Source: Paenibacillus xylanexedens
GTDB lineage: Bacteria > Bacillota > Bacilli > Paenibacillales > Paenibacillaceae
DNA length: 64,000 bases
NCBI RefSeq assembly: GCF_017874615.1
Contig: NZ_JAGIKV010000004.1
Span: 186,001-250,000 of the forward strand
Reading direction: 5' to 3'
Under the pieces are notes generated by a model. It was given only the letters and a program-made list of their open reading frames with translations. It was not told the DNA's origin and searched no databases. This document shows, piece after piece, positions 26,873 to 36,495 of the stretch. Each line of letters begins with the position of its first letter. Position 1 is the stretch's first letter. Both the position numbers and the translations under genes were made by a program.

Positions 26873-27364
26873 CTACTTTCGTAATTCTTCAATCGTCTCT
26901 TTCCAACGTGTAATTGCTCCAAGTTCATCTTTTAATTGAAAGGTTATCCCTGAAGTGATCTCCGCATATGGCGCCTGATCCACACGTACCTGAAGGACTT
27001 GTGCTTCAAAACGATCTCTCGGATGAACAGCCCTTCTAATCTCAGGTAACAGTTCTACTTCTATACGGATATGCAGCAATCGATGTCCTTGAACCGCAAT
27101 CAAGGTAGCCTTGCCTGTTTTGCTCATGTTCATACTGGTCTGTGTACCTTGCCAAAGAGCCAGTCTAAGCTGACGCGGATTTATCGCAATCACTTCCCCC
27201 ATACTGATCATCGCCTGATGCGGCCATTGATCCTCAGATACGGTTAGCAGTTGCATGGCTTCATGCTGTTTATGCTCCAGATTTGTCCCACTCAACCATT
27301 CCATTAGTTCAGCGTCCAATTCCTCTATAATCATGTCTCTATCCCTCAGTTCGTTAATATTCAT
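26873..27364 (-). CDS. Pyridoxamine-phosphate-oxidase-like split-barrel protein
   Basis: 163 residues. The order of strands, with ISMGEVIAINPRQLRLALWQ and TSMNMSKTGKATLIAV, matches the PNPOx-like FMN-binding split barrel, whose small members are flavin reductases, heme-degrading or F420/FMN-binding proteins. No catalytic role can be assigned. Two starts are possible: 27364 (AAGGG 5 nt upstream) and 27334 (GAGGGA 7 nt upstream). It lies downstream of the exporter-like gene but beyond its terminator. Confidence 0.65.
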   Translation of the reverse strand: MNINELRDRDMIIEELDAELMEWLSGTNLEHKQHEAMQLLTVSEDQWPHQAMISMGEVIAINPRQLRLALWQGTQTSMNMSKTGKATLIAVQGHRLLHIRIEVELLPEIRRAVHPRDRFEAQVLQVRVDQAPYAEITSGITFQLKDELGAITRWKETIEELRK

Positions 27365-27390
27365 TCATGCCCTTCAGCCGTATGTATGAC

Positions 27391-27416
27391 AAAACAACCC
27401 GGACACGTTTGTCCGG
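27391..27416 (-). terminator. Terminator after the ArAE-like gene
   Basis: CCCGGACA (27397-27404), loop CGTT, TGTCCGGG (27409-27416); the minus strand continues into TTGTTTTG. Confidence 0.85.
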
Positions 27417-27469
27417 GCTATGTTGTAACTACATTGTATATGATCGCCAAGCAGGTGCGCAATTCGTTA

Positions 27470-28537
27470 TCAAGGCCACTTAAGCCAATTCAAAATTTTG
27501 TCCTGTGATTCTTTGTCTTCACTGGCGCTATGCACATGTTCGGCAAGTCGATTCAAACGTTCCAACTGATATCCGTAATCATAAATTGCAGCAGCCACGA
27601 TGGACAATCGTAACATCCCTTCCTTGTCGATATCAAACTCAGTGATCGCCTGTTCCATGAATCGATCATTATCCAATACAAACTGTGCGGCCTCTTCCCC
27701 ATTAGGTTTCAGCTTATCCTCGAACTTGAGCAGTGCATGCTCATGGAATTTGATAACCAGTTCAAGATGTGAGTCAAAAAACTGATCCATGGCCGTTGTC
27801 CGCGGCGCCTGGAAATAGTGGCGTTCCACCGAATCCAGCACCTCATACCCTTTTTGCAGACTCAGCAGCATCTGTTTGTAAACCACCATCTGCCGGGTTT
27901 CGCTGAATGTTGAACGCTTCATCTTCTTCTGTTCCTCTTCGAACAAGTTATACTTGTCGGACAAAGACTTAATGGAACCGCCCAGGTTGTTTTTCTCCTC
28001 CCGAAACACAACTTCCTTGATCTCAGCCGAGATGGAGCTTCGCAGAAGCAACGACATCCCGCTGAAAACACTCTGGATCTGCTTCACGAACTGAACCTTG
28101 GGTTTCGGAGGAAATACCGTAATGTTGATGAGAAATGCCGATACAATACCAACCAGTGTCAACAGAAAACGATTGAGTGCAAAATGCCAGTCCCCCGAAG
28201 CTTCCATAATGGATACGACCGTGACCAATGTCAGGCCAACCGTCTCACCCATATTCAATTTAAGACAGATCATGATGACAAGTACAATAATTAATCCAAC
28301 AGCGATTGGCTCATTGGACAACACCATGCCTCCCACCAGGGCCACAATAGCTCCCAGCGTGGTCGTTTGCAACTGATCCAGGAAGTATTTCCAGGAACGA
28401 TAGATCGAAGGCTGCATGGCGAATATAGCCGCGATTGCGGCAGGCACAGGAGATTGCGGGTTCAAGAACAGGCTGCTTAGGTACAAGGCAAGCGTGACTG
28501 CGATCCCCGTCTTAAGTACACGTGCACCAAACGACAT
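27470..28537 (-). CDS. Aromatic acid exporter (ArAE/FUSC) family membrane protein
   Basis: 355 residues. The N-terminal half has about six membrane helices with ALYLSSLFLNPQSPVPAAIA and a Trp-containing SWKYFLDQLQTT, typical of the ArAE_1 family. The C-terminal half (about 150-355) is a soluble helical cytoplasmic domain, as in the ArAE C-terminal family. Homologues are proposed exporters of aromatic carboxylates, but few are tested. ATG follows GAGGAGGGG. Single gene with its own terminator. Confidence 0.8.
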   Translation of the reverse strand: MSFGARVLKTGIAVTLALYLSSLFLNPQSPVPAAIAAIFAMQPSIYRSWKYFLDQLQTTTLGAIVALVGGMVLSNEPIAVGLIIVLVIMICLKLNMGETVGLTLVTVVSIMEASGDWHFALNRFLLTLVGIVSAFLINITVFPPKPKVQFVKQIQSVFSGMSLLLRSSISAEIKEVVFREEKNNLGGSIKSLSDKYNLFEEEQKKMKRSTFSETRQMVVYKQMLLSLQKGYEVLDSVERHYFQAPRTTAMDQFFDSHLELVIKFHEHALLKFEDKLKPNGEEAAQFVLDNDRFMEQAITEFDIDKEGMLRLSIVAAAIYDYGYQLERLNRLAEHVHSASEDKESQDKILNWLKWP

Positions 28538-28739
28538 GGTGGTGACCCCTCCTCTTTACCGAACCTGAAATTTTACATTTGATGATCATGTTCATTATTA
28601 CCCCATATTTCTTTTTTTGCCTGAATTCATTCAGGAGAACGATTTATTGTACCATGTAAGGTCTTCCGTTGCCATGTCATAAGTCGGAGGTATTGTGAAA
28701 TTGATTTCTTTATGTATGTTAATACACATGATTAACCCA

Positions 28740-28787
28740 AAAAGAAGCAAATCTTCAAAATGGATTTTCGCCACTTCAAAGATTCGC
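28740..28787 (-). terminator. Terminator of the malic enzyme-HD operon
   Basis: GCAAATCTT (28747-28755) pairs with AAGATTCGC (28779-28787) with one mismatch over a long loop. The minus strand then reads TTCTTTTT. Confidence 0.6.
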
Positions 28788-28839
28788 CTCTGTTACATAT
28801 TATACCTCTGTGGAATGCTCATGCTTATTATGCCTGCCT

Positions 28840-29562
28840 CTAACGGTCTGTGCCCTCCCATTCCCTTTTGAACTGGTCCACGAACTGCACCATATAATCA
28901 TGACGCTGCTCCGCCAGCTCCTTGCCATAGGAGGTATTCATCAGGTCCTTGAGCTTGAACAACTTCTCGTAAAAGTGATTTATCGTTGTGCTGCGCCCAT
29001 TACGATATTCCTCACGGGTCATCTGCTCCCGTGGGGGAAGTGACGGATCATACATCTCGCGCCCTCTGGCGCCTGAAAAGGCAAAGGTTCGCGCGATCCC
29101 AATCGCACCCAGTGCATCCAGACGATCTGCATCCTGTACAACCTGTGCTTCAAGCGAACTGACCGCAGGACGCTGGCCTCCCGCATATGAGATGGTGCTA
29201 ATAATACCCACAACCTTGTTACGTATATCCGGGTCAAGAGGCTGGGTATCCAGCCAGTCATTCAGTTTTGTCATCCCGGCTTCCAAGCTCTCATTCAGCT
29301 TCTCATCCGGTACATCATGTAATAATGCAGCCAGTTCGCAGACAAATGGATCTGCACCCATGCGGTGAGCGAGTTCAACCGCAAGTGCGGTTACCCGTTC
29401 AATGTGCGGCCAGTCATGACCATCACTATGCTTGGATGAATCCCCTTGAACAAAGGATCGGGCGACGCGCAGAACAGCCTCTCCTGCCGTTATTCCATCT
29501 ATATTATGCATGTGCCCTAATTCTTGCAGATTCCCACCAGGTTGAAGAGGGTTCTCTGACAT
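28840..29562 (-). CDS. HD-domain phosphohydrolase (YedJ-like)
   Basis: About 240 residues. Metal-binding HD signature in order: SDGHDWPHIERV (His), LAALLHDVPDEKL (His-Asp) and VQDADRLDALGAIG (Asp), with GIART and the later YEKLFKLKDLMNT typical of YedJ-type small HD hydrolases. Likely a nucleotide or phosphate-ester hydrolase; no substrate is defined. ATG 29562 lies one base past the malic-enzyme stop with GGGGA 8 nt upstream, so the two are translationally coupled. Confidence 0.85.
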   Translation of the reverse strand: MSENPLQPGGNLQELGHMHNIDGITAGEAVLRVARSFVQGDSSKHSDGHDWPHIERVTALAVELAHRMGADPFVCELAALLHDVPDEKLNESLEAGMTKLNDWLDTQPLDPDIRNKVVGIISTISYAGGQRPAVSSLEAQVVQDADRLDALGAIGIARTFAFSGARGREMYDPSLPPREQMTREEYRNGRSTTINHFYEKLFKLKDLMNTSYGKELAEQRHDYMVQFVDQFKREWEGTDR

Positions 29563-29563
29563 C

Positions 29564-31003
29564 TTACGATTCCCCGCCTTCACGGGCCTGTTCACGCGGA
29601 ATACGCCGAGCTACACCCGTCTTAACAGCTGCTTCAATCACGCGACTGCGCATCGATTTGACTACTTTATCATTGAACACACTCGGAATAATGTAATAAC
29701 GTGTACGCTCTTCGTCCGTAATGGCCGAAGCAATCGCTTGAGCGGCTGCCAGCTTCATTTCTTCATTAATTTCGGTGGCTCGACAATCCAGAACTGCCCT
29801 GAAGATGCCCGGAAAACATAACACGTTGTTGATCTGATTCGGATAATCGGATCGTCCTGTTGCCATTACAGCCACAATGTCTTCCACCAATGCAGGCATA
29901 ATCTCAGGTACAGGGTTTGCCATCGCAAACACGATTGGATCTTCTGCCATGGTCTGTATGTCTTCACGAGTTAACAGATTCCCGCGGGACAGACCAATAA
30001 ACACATCGGCTCCACGAATGACATCACGCAGCGAGCCAGTTTCCAGTTCGGGGTTAGTACGAGCTGCATAATCACTCCAAACTTCATTCTCATAGGTTTG
30101 TGTCCGTACAATCGCACCCTCACGATCGACACCTATAAGCCGACTGGCTCCCGCAGACAATAATATATTGCTGCATGCTACACCTGCTGCACCGATACCA
30201 CAGACCACAATCTTCACATCTTCAATGGACTTGCCCACCAGTTTGAGCGCATTGATCAGGCCGGCATATAACACAACCGCTGTGCCATGCTGGTCATCAT
30301 GAAATACAGGAATGTCCAATTCCTCATTCAGACGACGTTCAATTTCGAAACAACGCGGTGACGAGATATCCTCCAGATTAATGCCGCCAAAACCAGGTGA
30401 TATCGCTTTCACAGTACGTATGATTTCCTCGGTATCCTGTGTGTCCAGGCAGATTGGGAAAGCATCCACACCAGCAAACTGTTTGAATAACATCGCTTTA
30501 CCTTCCATGACAGGCATCGCTGCACGAGGCCCAATATTACCAAGCCCAAGCACTGCACTGCCATCAGATACGACGGCCACTGTATTCCGTTTAATTGTCA
30601 ATGAGAAGGCTTTGCCGGGTTCTTCTGCAATAGCCGAACATACCCGAGCCACATCCGGGGTATACACACGCGACAGGTCTTCCCGATTCTGAATCGGGGT
30701 CTTTGGTGTAACTTCGATCTTGCCGCCCAAATGCAGCAAGAACGTTCGATCTGATACATTAATAATGGACACACCTTTGAGCTGGCGCACCCCTTCTATA
30801 ATTTTACTGTTATCTTGTGCATCTGTAACTGCGACCGTCAAGTCGCGCACGCTTACATCCTGATTGGTGGAAATCACGTCGATGGCAATGATGTCTCCCC
30901 CAGCTTCCGAGATGGCCGAAGCCACTTCGCCAAACTTGATATCCTTAGTTGTCATTTCCAGTCGAATAATAATGCTGTTACCATCCAGATTCCTTTGATT
31001 CAT
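29564..31003 (-). CDS. NAD(P)-dependent malic enzyme with N-terminal ACT domain
   Basis: About 479 residues. Decarboxylates malate to pyruvate. Residues 5-80 form an ACT-like regulatory domain (SIIIRLEMTTKDIKFGEVA...). The catalytic part has the Tyr in SRVYTPDVARVC, the Lys in the KRNTVAVVSDGSAVLGLGNIG region, the metal site EDISSPRCFEIE and FHDDQHGTA, and a dinucleotide fold VVCGIGAAGVACSNILL. ACT-containing malic enzymes suggest amino-acid or metabolite allostery. ATG 31003 is chosen because GGGAGG lies 7 nt upstream; the ATG two codons earlier is too close. Confidence 0.92.
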   Translation of the reverse strand: MNQRNLDGNSIIIRLEMTTKDIKFGEVASAISEAGGDIIAIDVISTNQDVSVRDLTVAVTDAQDNSKIIEGVRQLKGVSIINVSDRTFLLHLGGKIEVTPKTPIQNREDLSRVYTPDVARVCSAIAEEPGKAFSLTIKRNTVAVVSDGSAVLGLGNIGPRAAMPVMEGKAMLFKQFAGVDAFPICLDTQDTEEIIRTVKAISPGFGGINLEDISSPRCFEIERRLNEELDIPVFHDDQHGTAVVLYAGLINALKLVGKSIEDVKIVVCGIGAAGVACSNILLSAGASRLIGVDREGAIVRTQTYENEVWSDYAARTNPELETGSLRDVIRGADVFIGLSRGNLLTREDIQTMAEDPIVFAMANPVPEIMPALVEDIVAVMATGRSDYPNQINNVLCFPGIFRAVLDCRATEINEEMKLAAAQAIASAITDEERTRYYIIPSVFNDKVVKSMRSRVIEAAVKTGVARRIPREQAREGGES

Positions 31004-31123
31004 TTCCATTCCTCCCAGACTGAAAGTCTTGAGTTACATGTTACGTGTTTGTCTTCGCTACGCGGACACGTTTATCCTTTATCTTGTCCAGAAAAAGTGG
31101 TTCAACAGCCAACTGCATAAATT

Positions 31124-31165
31124 AAAAAAGATGCCCTGAACACCAATGCAGGCGTTCAAGGCACT
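31124..31165 (-). terminator. Terminator after the GH42 gene
   Basis: ATGCCCTGAACACC (31131-31144) pairs with GGCGTTCAAGGCACT (31151-31165) with mismatches; the minus strand continues into six T. Confidence 0.8.
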
Positions 31166-31213
31166 CTTTTCTTAATACTAACTTCATTTATTTAGTAGCA
31201 TATAAAATCTATA

Positions 31214-33286
31214 TTATTTCCGGGCAGCCGGTCTGCGCAGAACACAAATGTCGTATGGCTTCAAGCTGAGACTTGCTTCCACAGCATCACCACTGAGCAG
31301 ATCGGTATAGGATTGTCCATCTAGTTCAACCAGCTTCTCATCTGGTGTGTAGTTCTGTACAAACACATAATCAGCCGTACCATCTGTACGCGTATGTGCC
31401 GTTGTTCCGGCAGGCAGCTCGGTTTCAAGTCCACGCTCAATGTTCAGGTCAGCGATTAGTTTCGCATAGAAATCATCATAGAATGGTGCTTTCGGCCGTG
31501 TCGCTAGATAATATGCTTTTCCTGAACCTAACTGGTTAACCGTCAATGCCGGGCGTCCAGCATAGAAGTCAGAACGGTACGTAGCCAGGGACTTCGCGCC
31601 TTCCAGATGAATCAGATCACACAGTTCAATTGCATCATATGCTGTATTGAGCTGAAGCTCATTGCCCTTCTCCGGGATGATTCCGTTCAGATCACGATCA
31701 TGCAATCCGTCAATTTCCTCGGACCAGATGCCAAGTGTCTTACGCAGTGGGCCTGGGAATCCACCTAGGAAACACAGATCGTTTTCGTTAACAATACCAG
31801 ACCAGTAGGTTGCTACAAACGTACCACCTTGTTCTACAAACTTCTCAATGCGTTCCCCGACACCTTCACGTACCAGATAGAGCATTGGCGCAATCAGCAG
31901 CTTGTACTTGGACAGATCTGCATCCATATCAATAACGTCTACAGCGACTCCCTTTTTCCAAAACGCTTCATAATGCTCTTCCACCGTCTGCTCATACTTC
32001 ACACCGATATTGCGTGGACCTTGGGAATCATTAACGGCCCAGCGGTTTTCCCAATCAAAAATGATTGCAACTTCTGCCGGAACCGCTGTTCCTACAATGG
32101 CTTCCATGCCTTCAAGAGCCGTTCCTACGTCGGTGACATCTTGGAACACTCGAGTGTGTTCCGTTCCTACGTGGTCTACCACCGCACCATGAAGTTTCTC
32201 ACTGGACCCCCGGCTTTTTCTCCACTGGAAGTACTGAACACTATCGGAGCCGTGTGCCACAGCCTGGAGAGAAGAGAGCAGATGCATGCCAGGTTTTTTC
32301 AGCTTGCTGACATCTTGCCAATTCGTCGAACTTGGAGTACTCTCCATCAGCAAGAACGGCTGACCGCCTTTGATAGAACGAACGATATCATGCATCATGG
32401 CGATCCGGGATGCCTGTTTCGCGTCGTCATCTGCATCATGCCAAGTCGGATAACTGTCCCAAGAGAGGAAATCCAGAATATCAGCGAACTTCCAATAGTT
32501 CAGACCGCCATAGAATTCCATCAGGTTGGTTGTGACTGGCAGATCAGGATTCTGAGCTTTCAATGGTTTTGTTTCATGCACGATAAAATCAGCTGTCTGA
32601 TCCGTAACGAAACGGCGCCAATCCAGATTCATCGCGTGTACCTGTGTCTCACCGTGTGGAGCTGGAGATTCCACTTGACTCCAGTCTGTAACCGTATGGC
32701 TCCAGAATGTGGTCCACCACGAATGATTCAGTTCATCGAGTGTTTTATACTTCTTCTGAACCCAACCACGGAACGCTTCCTGACAATAATCACAATGACA
32801 GTCTCCGCCGAACTCGTTCGAGATATGCCAGCCGATTACAGCCGGATGATCCGAATAACGTTCTGCCAGTTTTGTGTTGATCGCAGTAACCTTCTCACGG
32901 TATACCGGGGAAGTATAACAATGGTTGTGACGGAAACCATGCAGATTGCGGACACGCTTCTCGGATACGCGGAGTACTTCCGGGTACTTCGCGGACATCC
33001 AGGCAGGTCTGGCACCACTTGGTGTAGCGAGGAATGCATAGATGCCGTTTGCTGCAAAACGATCCAAAACCTGATCCAACCATTCAAACGTGTATACACC
33101 CTCTTCCGGCTCAAGGGATACCCACGAGAAGATACCAATGGACATCACGTTACACTTGGCAAGCTTCATCAAGCGAATATCTTCTTCCAGAACTTCAGGG
33201 TAGCGGAGCCACTGCTCCGGGTTATAGTCTGCGCCATGCAACATGTGCGGGGCTTTGGAACTTACAGGTGGAAATTTGTATGTCAT
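31214..33286 (-). CDS. GH42 beta-galactosidase
   Basis: 690 residues. Cleaves terminal beta-galactosyl residues from galacto-oligosaccharides. Acid/base Glu near 158 in GWHISNEFGG and nucleophile Glu near 315 in LLMESTPS are both intact. The Cys cluster GGDCHCDYCQ with an earlier Cys near 45-125 fits the GH42 zinc site. No signal peptide, so it is cytosolic. It follows the GH53 gene and is the last gene of the galactan locus. ATG follows AAGGGAG. Confidence 0.94.
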   Translation of the reverse strand: MTYKFPPVSSKAPHMLHGADYNPEQWLRYPEVLEEDIRLMKLAKCNVMSIGIFSWVSLEPEEGVYTFEWLDQVLDRFAANGIYAFLATPSGARPAWMSAKYPEVLRVSEKRVRNLHGFRHNHCYTSPVYREKVTAINTKLAERYSDHPAVIGWHISNEFGGDCHCDYCQEAFRGWVQKKYKTLDELNHSWWTTFWSHTVTDWSQVESPAPHGETQVHAMNLDWRRFVTDQTADFIVHETKPLKAQNPDLPVTTNLMEFYGGLNYWKFADILDFLSWDSYPTWHDADDDAKQASRIAMMHDIVRSIKGGQPFLLMESTPSSTNWQDVSKLKKPGMHLLSSLQAVAHGSDSVQYFQWRKSRGSSEKLHGAVVDHVGTEHTRVFQDVTDVGTALEGMEAIVGTAVPAEVAIIFDWENRWAVNDSQGPRNIGVKYEQTVEEHYEAFWKKGVAVDVIDMDADLSKYKLLIAPMLYLVREGVGERIEKFVEQGGTFVATYWSGIVNENDLCFLGGFPGPLRKTLGIWSEEIDGLHDRDLNGIIPEKGNELQLNTAYDAIELCDLIHLEGAKSLATYRSDFYAGRPALTVNQLGSGKAYYLATRPKAPFYDDFYAKLIADLNIERGLETELPAGTTAHTRTDGTADYVFVQNYTPDEKLVELDGQSYTDLLSGDAVEASLSLKPYDICVLRRPAARK

Positions 33287-33336
33287 AAGGACAACTCCCT
33301 TGCATTAATTAATTACTGTTTTATTTAGTTTATATA

Positions 33337-33355
33337 CGATAACGATAACGATAAC
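33337..33355. repeat. Three tandem copies of CGATAA upstream of the GH42 gene
   Basis: CGATAA repeats three times (33337-33354) about 50 bp upstream of the GH42 start. It may be a regulator-binding array or simple slippage; it matches no operator I recognise. Confidence 0.5.
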
Positions 33356-33388
33356 AACGACTTCACAGACGATACATATTACGCTAGA

Positions 33389-34474
33389 TTACACGTATGT
33401 CACGACATCTGATTCTTCAACAGTAGCAAGTGCTGTAAACGATTCCAACTTGCGACCTTTAAAATCAAACATGGTGAGGTTGCCCCAGTTATTCGGATGA
33501 CCGACGGACCATTCTTCTTTACTTGGTATCCAGGCAGGTTCCCAATAATAGAATCCGTGCCCCAAACCACCAGGAACTTCGCGGATAATCTGCAATAGAT
33601 CCTTCAGATATTTGGTCTGTCCCTCTACACTTGCAGGGTATCCTGGTAACAACATATCTTCCTGATTCAAAATCCATTCAATGCCTTCCGGCTGCTCCAG
33701 CGTCCATGGATAAGCGGTTTCAACTACATTGATAGGTTTGCCATAACGCTCAGCGAGATCATGAAGATTGTCACGTAACGCATCAAGTGTGCCATGCCAC
33801 CAAGGGTAATACGAGAGACCAATGATATCAAACTCCACACCCAGTGCTTCAAAGCGATCGTAAAACTTGCGGCTCTCGGCGTTATCTCCACCACGATCAA
33901 TATGTATCATAATCTGAATATCCGCGTCAACGGATTTGACCGCAGCAATTCCGTACTTCACAAGGCCTGCAAAACGCTCCCACTGTTCATCCGTATCATG
34001 CTCTTCTCCACCAACACGTCCCTCATTCCATAACATGCCTGGTGTAATCTCGTTGCCCACCTGCACCATGTCCGGAAGCGCATCGTGTTCCTTCAACGTT
34101 CTCAGAACGTCAGCCGTATACATACATACAGCACGTTGAAGCTCTTCATAGGACAGATGCTCCCATGCTTTCGGCTTCCATTGATTGGCTGGATCAGCCC
34201 AGCGATCAGAATAATGGAAATCAAGCAGAAATTTCAATCCCTGTTCCTTGATCCGTTTGGCTATTTCCACCGTCCGCTCCAGATTGCAGAATCCACCAAC
34301 AGGATCATTCCAGATTCGAAGTCGTATCGCGTTAGCGTCATTAATCTTCAGGATGGACAGCAAATCTTGTTCCTTGCCATCCACATCACTATAACTCCCG
34401 CCATGCTGTTCGATTTCATCCATAAAGGACACATCCATTCCCAGAATGAATGTCTTTTCCGTCAAGTTGCTCAC
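33389..34474 (-). CDS. GH53 endo-beta-1,4-galactanase, apparently intracellular
   Basis: About 361 residues. Acid/base Glu in QVGNEITPG near 142 and nucleophile Glu in VVETAYPW near 252 are present, with the family segments RLRIWNDPVGG and LLDFHYSDRWADPANQ. GH53 enzymes cut beta-1,4-galactan of pectin. Unlike secreted GanB types it has no signal peptide, so it probably trims oligosaccharides after uptake. GTG at 34474 is favoured because GGAGG lies 8 nt upstream; the upstream ATG falls within that ribosome site. It sits between the permease gene and the GH42 gene. Confidence 0.92.
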   Translation of the reverse strand: MSNLTEKTFILGMDVSFMDEIEQHGGSYSDVDGKEQDLLSILKINDANAIRLRIWNDPVGGFCNLERTVEIAKRIKEQGLKFLLDFHYSDRWADPANQWKPKAWEHLSYEELQRAVCMYTADVLRTLKEHDALPDMVQVGNEITPGMLWNEGRVGGEEHDTDEQWERFAGLVKYGIAAVKSVDADIQIMIHIDRGGDNAESRKFYDRFEALGVEFDIIGLSYYPWWHGTLDALRDNLHDLAERYGKPINVVETAYPWTLEQPEGIEWILNQEDMLLPGYPASVEGQTKYLKDLLQIIREVPGGLGHGFYYWEPAWIPSKEEWSVGHPNNWGNLTMFDFKGRKLESFTALATVEESDVVTYV

Positions 34475-34506
34475 TGTATCAACCTCCATTAATTTGGGGT
34501 ACAGGC

Positions 34507-35385
34507 TCAGCCTTTAACTGAGCCCAACGTCATACCTTTGACAAAGAAACGTTGCAGGAAAGGATACACAATCAAGATTGGTGCACTTCCGATGAAGATC
34601 TGAGCTGCCCTTACCGTAGTTTGAGAGAGAGCTTCCATTTCTTTTGGATTCATGCTCATGCTACTCATATCACGTCCAATAATGACCGTTTGCATAAATG
34701 TAGCAAGTGGGTAATCCTTGGCGTTATTCATGTAGAGCAATCCATCAAACCAGGAATTCCAGTGGAACACCATACTGAACAATGCAATTGTTGCGATGGA
34801 CGGCATCGAAATGGGAAGGAATATCCTGAACAATGTTCTGAAATGGTTAGCTCCATCCATCAGCGCCGCTTCTTCCAGCTCTTTTGGAATACCGCGGAAG
34901 AAGTTCAGCATCAGAATGACAAGGAATGTGTTAACTGCTCCTGGGAGTACCAGTACCCAGAAGGAATCCATCAACCCGATCTTCTGGATAACCATGTAGA
35001 ACGGCACCAGTCCCCCGTTGAAAATCATACTGAATACAAAAATCCAGGAGTAGATCGTTCTGCCTTTGAATTCACTATTCTCTTTGGACAACGGATACGC
35101 CGCCAGGAACGTAATCAGCAATGTAATAGCTGTACCAATCACTGTACGTAGAAGTGAAATCCATAGCGAGTTCAAGAAAATTGGATTGTTCATCGTCTTT
35201 TTGTAAGCCTCAAGTGAAAATCCTACAGGCCAGAGATTGACCAGATTGGCGTCGGCAGCAGCCTTTGTACTAAAGGATACAGCCAGTACATGAACCATCG
35301 GTATGATACACATAATGGCGATCAAAATCAGAAAGCAGGTATTGACTATATTAAACACGCGATAAGGCAATGATTTATGATACAT
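34507..35385 (-). CDS. Sugar ABC transporter permease (YtcP-like)
   Basis: 292 residues, six predicted helices. EAA loop EEAALMDGANHFRTLFRIFLP binds the ATPase. The ending GSVKG and the ALSQTTVRAAQIFIGSAPIL region fit the YtcP/LplC group of CUT1 permeases, which handle oligosaccharides from plant polysaccharides. 29 bp after the companion permease, upstream of the GH53 gene. Confidence 0.9.
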   Translation of the reverse strand: MYHKSLPYRVFNIVNTCFLILIAIMCIIPMVHVLAVSFSTKAAADANLVNLWPVGFSLEAYKKTMNNPIFLNSLWISLLRTVIGTAITLLITFLAAYPLSKENSEFKGRTIYSWIFVFSMIFNGGLVPFYMVIQKIGLMDSFWVLVLPGAVNTFLVILMLNFFRGIPKELEEAALMDGANHFRTLFRIFLPISMPSIATIALFSMVFHWNSWFDGLLYMNNAKDYPLATFMQTVIIGRDMSSMSMNPKEMEALSQTTVRAAQIFIGSAPILIVYPFLQRFFVKGMTLGSVKG

Positions 35386-35414
35386 CGTGGTCCCTTCTTT
35401 CTCTGTTCATTCGT

Positions 35415-36305
35415 TTAGAATATGCGATATCCAGCGTACTTTTTGGCTAAGCTGTACGATACAAGAATCAAGATCATACTAATAACCGATTTGAACAATC
35501 CGATTGCGGTTGCAAAGCCCATCTCACCATTCTGCATTGCGGAACGATATACGAATGTATCAATGATGTCACCCGTTTGATATACGAGCGGGTTATACAA
35601 GTTGAATATCTGGTCAAATCCGGCATTCAGTACGTTACCAAGCGCCAGTGTTCCTACAACCATCAGCATCGGCACAAGCGAAGGAATTGTAATGTGCAGC
35701 GTCTGTTTCCAGCGTCCTGCTCCGTCAATTTCCGCTGCTTCGTACAATGCTGGATTAATTCCGGCAAGGGCAGCCAGAAAGACAATCATGTTATAGCCAA
35801 ATTCTTTCCACACATCTGTCAGAATGACCGTAGATCGGAACCAACTGTTGTCTCCAAGGAAGAAATATGGCCCGAGTCCGAAGGTTCCCAGAACCCGGTT
35901 AACCAAGCCGCCTGTTGACAACAGATCTATCAAAATCCCGCCCAGAATGACCCAGGACAAGAAGTGAGGTAAATATACGAGTGTTTGAATCGTTCGCTGT
36001 ACAGCCATCTTGCGAACCTCATTCAAAAGAATGGCAAAAACAAATGGAACAAATAAATTGAAAATCAGTTTAAGTACAGCAATAATCAATGTGTTCCAGA
36101 TGACCTGTAAGCTGTCTTCACGTTCAAACAGATATCTAAAGTTGTCCAGCCCAACCCATTCAGAACCGCTAATCCCAAGCCATGGCTTGTAGTTCTGGAA
36201 CGCCATAATGATTCCGCCCATAGGCACATAACTGAAGATAATCAGAAAGATAATGGCTGGCAACAGCATAACGTGGAATGGCCAAGTGCGTTTCAAAGTT
36301 CTCAT
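35415..36305 (-). CDS. Sugar ABC transporter permease (YteP/LplB-like)
   Basis: 296 residues, six predicted helices. EAA motif LYEAAEIDGAGRWKQTLHITIP. It opens with the usual CUT1 HVMLLPAIIFLIIFSYVPMGG. Pairs with the YtcP-like permease just downstream. No ATPase gene lies in the cluster; these transporters commonly share MsmX. ATG follows AGGGGGAG. Confidence 0.9.
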   Translation of the reverse strand: MRTLKRTWPFHVMLLPAIIFLIIFSYVPMGGIIMAFQNYKPWLGISGSEWVGLDNFRYLFEREDSLQVIWNTLIIAVLKLIFNLFVPFVFAILLNEVRKMAVQRTIQTLVYLPHFLSWVILGGILIDLLSTGGLVNRVLGTFGLGPYFFLGDNSWFRSTVILTDVWKEFGYNMIVFLAALAGINPALYEAAEIDGAGRWKQTLHITIPSLVPMLMVVGTLALGNVLNAGFDQIFNLYNPLVYQTGDIIDTFVYRSAMQNGEMGFATAIGLFKSVISMILILVSYSLAKKYAGYRIF

Positions 36306-36450
36306 GATTGCTCCCCCTGTATTTCTTCCTACTCAAGTACTCCCTGAGTGGCTTATAATGCGATTATATCAACCTTTTACGGGGTCCAAACAGCACATAA
36401 AAGCAATATAAATGGCACAAATTCAACCACTTTGCCTCAGCTTGAATAAA

Positions 36451-36487
36451 CAAAAAAAAGCGCCCAGACGTTAGTCGTCTGGGCGCT
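36451..36487 (-). terminator. Strong hairpin between binding-protein and permease genes
   Basis: Twelve-base perfect arms (36459-36470, 36476-36487) around TTAGT, followed on the minus strand by eight T. It lies inside the transporter gene set, so it probably trims readthrough and keeps binding protein in excess of permeases. Confidence 0.9.
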
Positions 36488-36495
36488 GCTTGTAA

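Noticed and set aside
31829-33328. 499-codon open frame on the plus strand
   Set aside because: It lies wholly antisense to the GH42 gene, has no ribosome site or family features, and arises from codon bias of the real gene.
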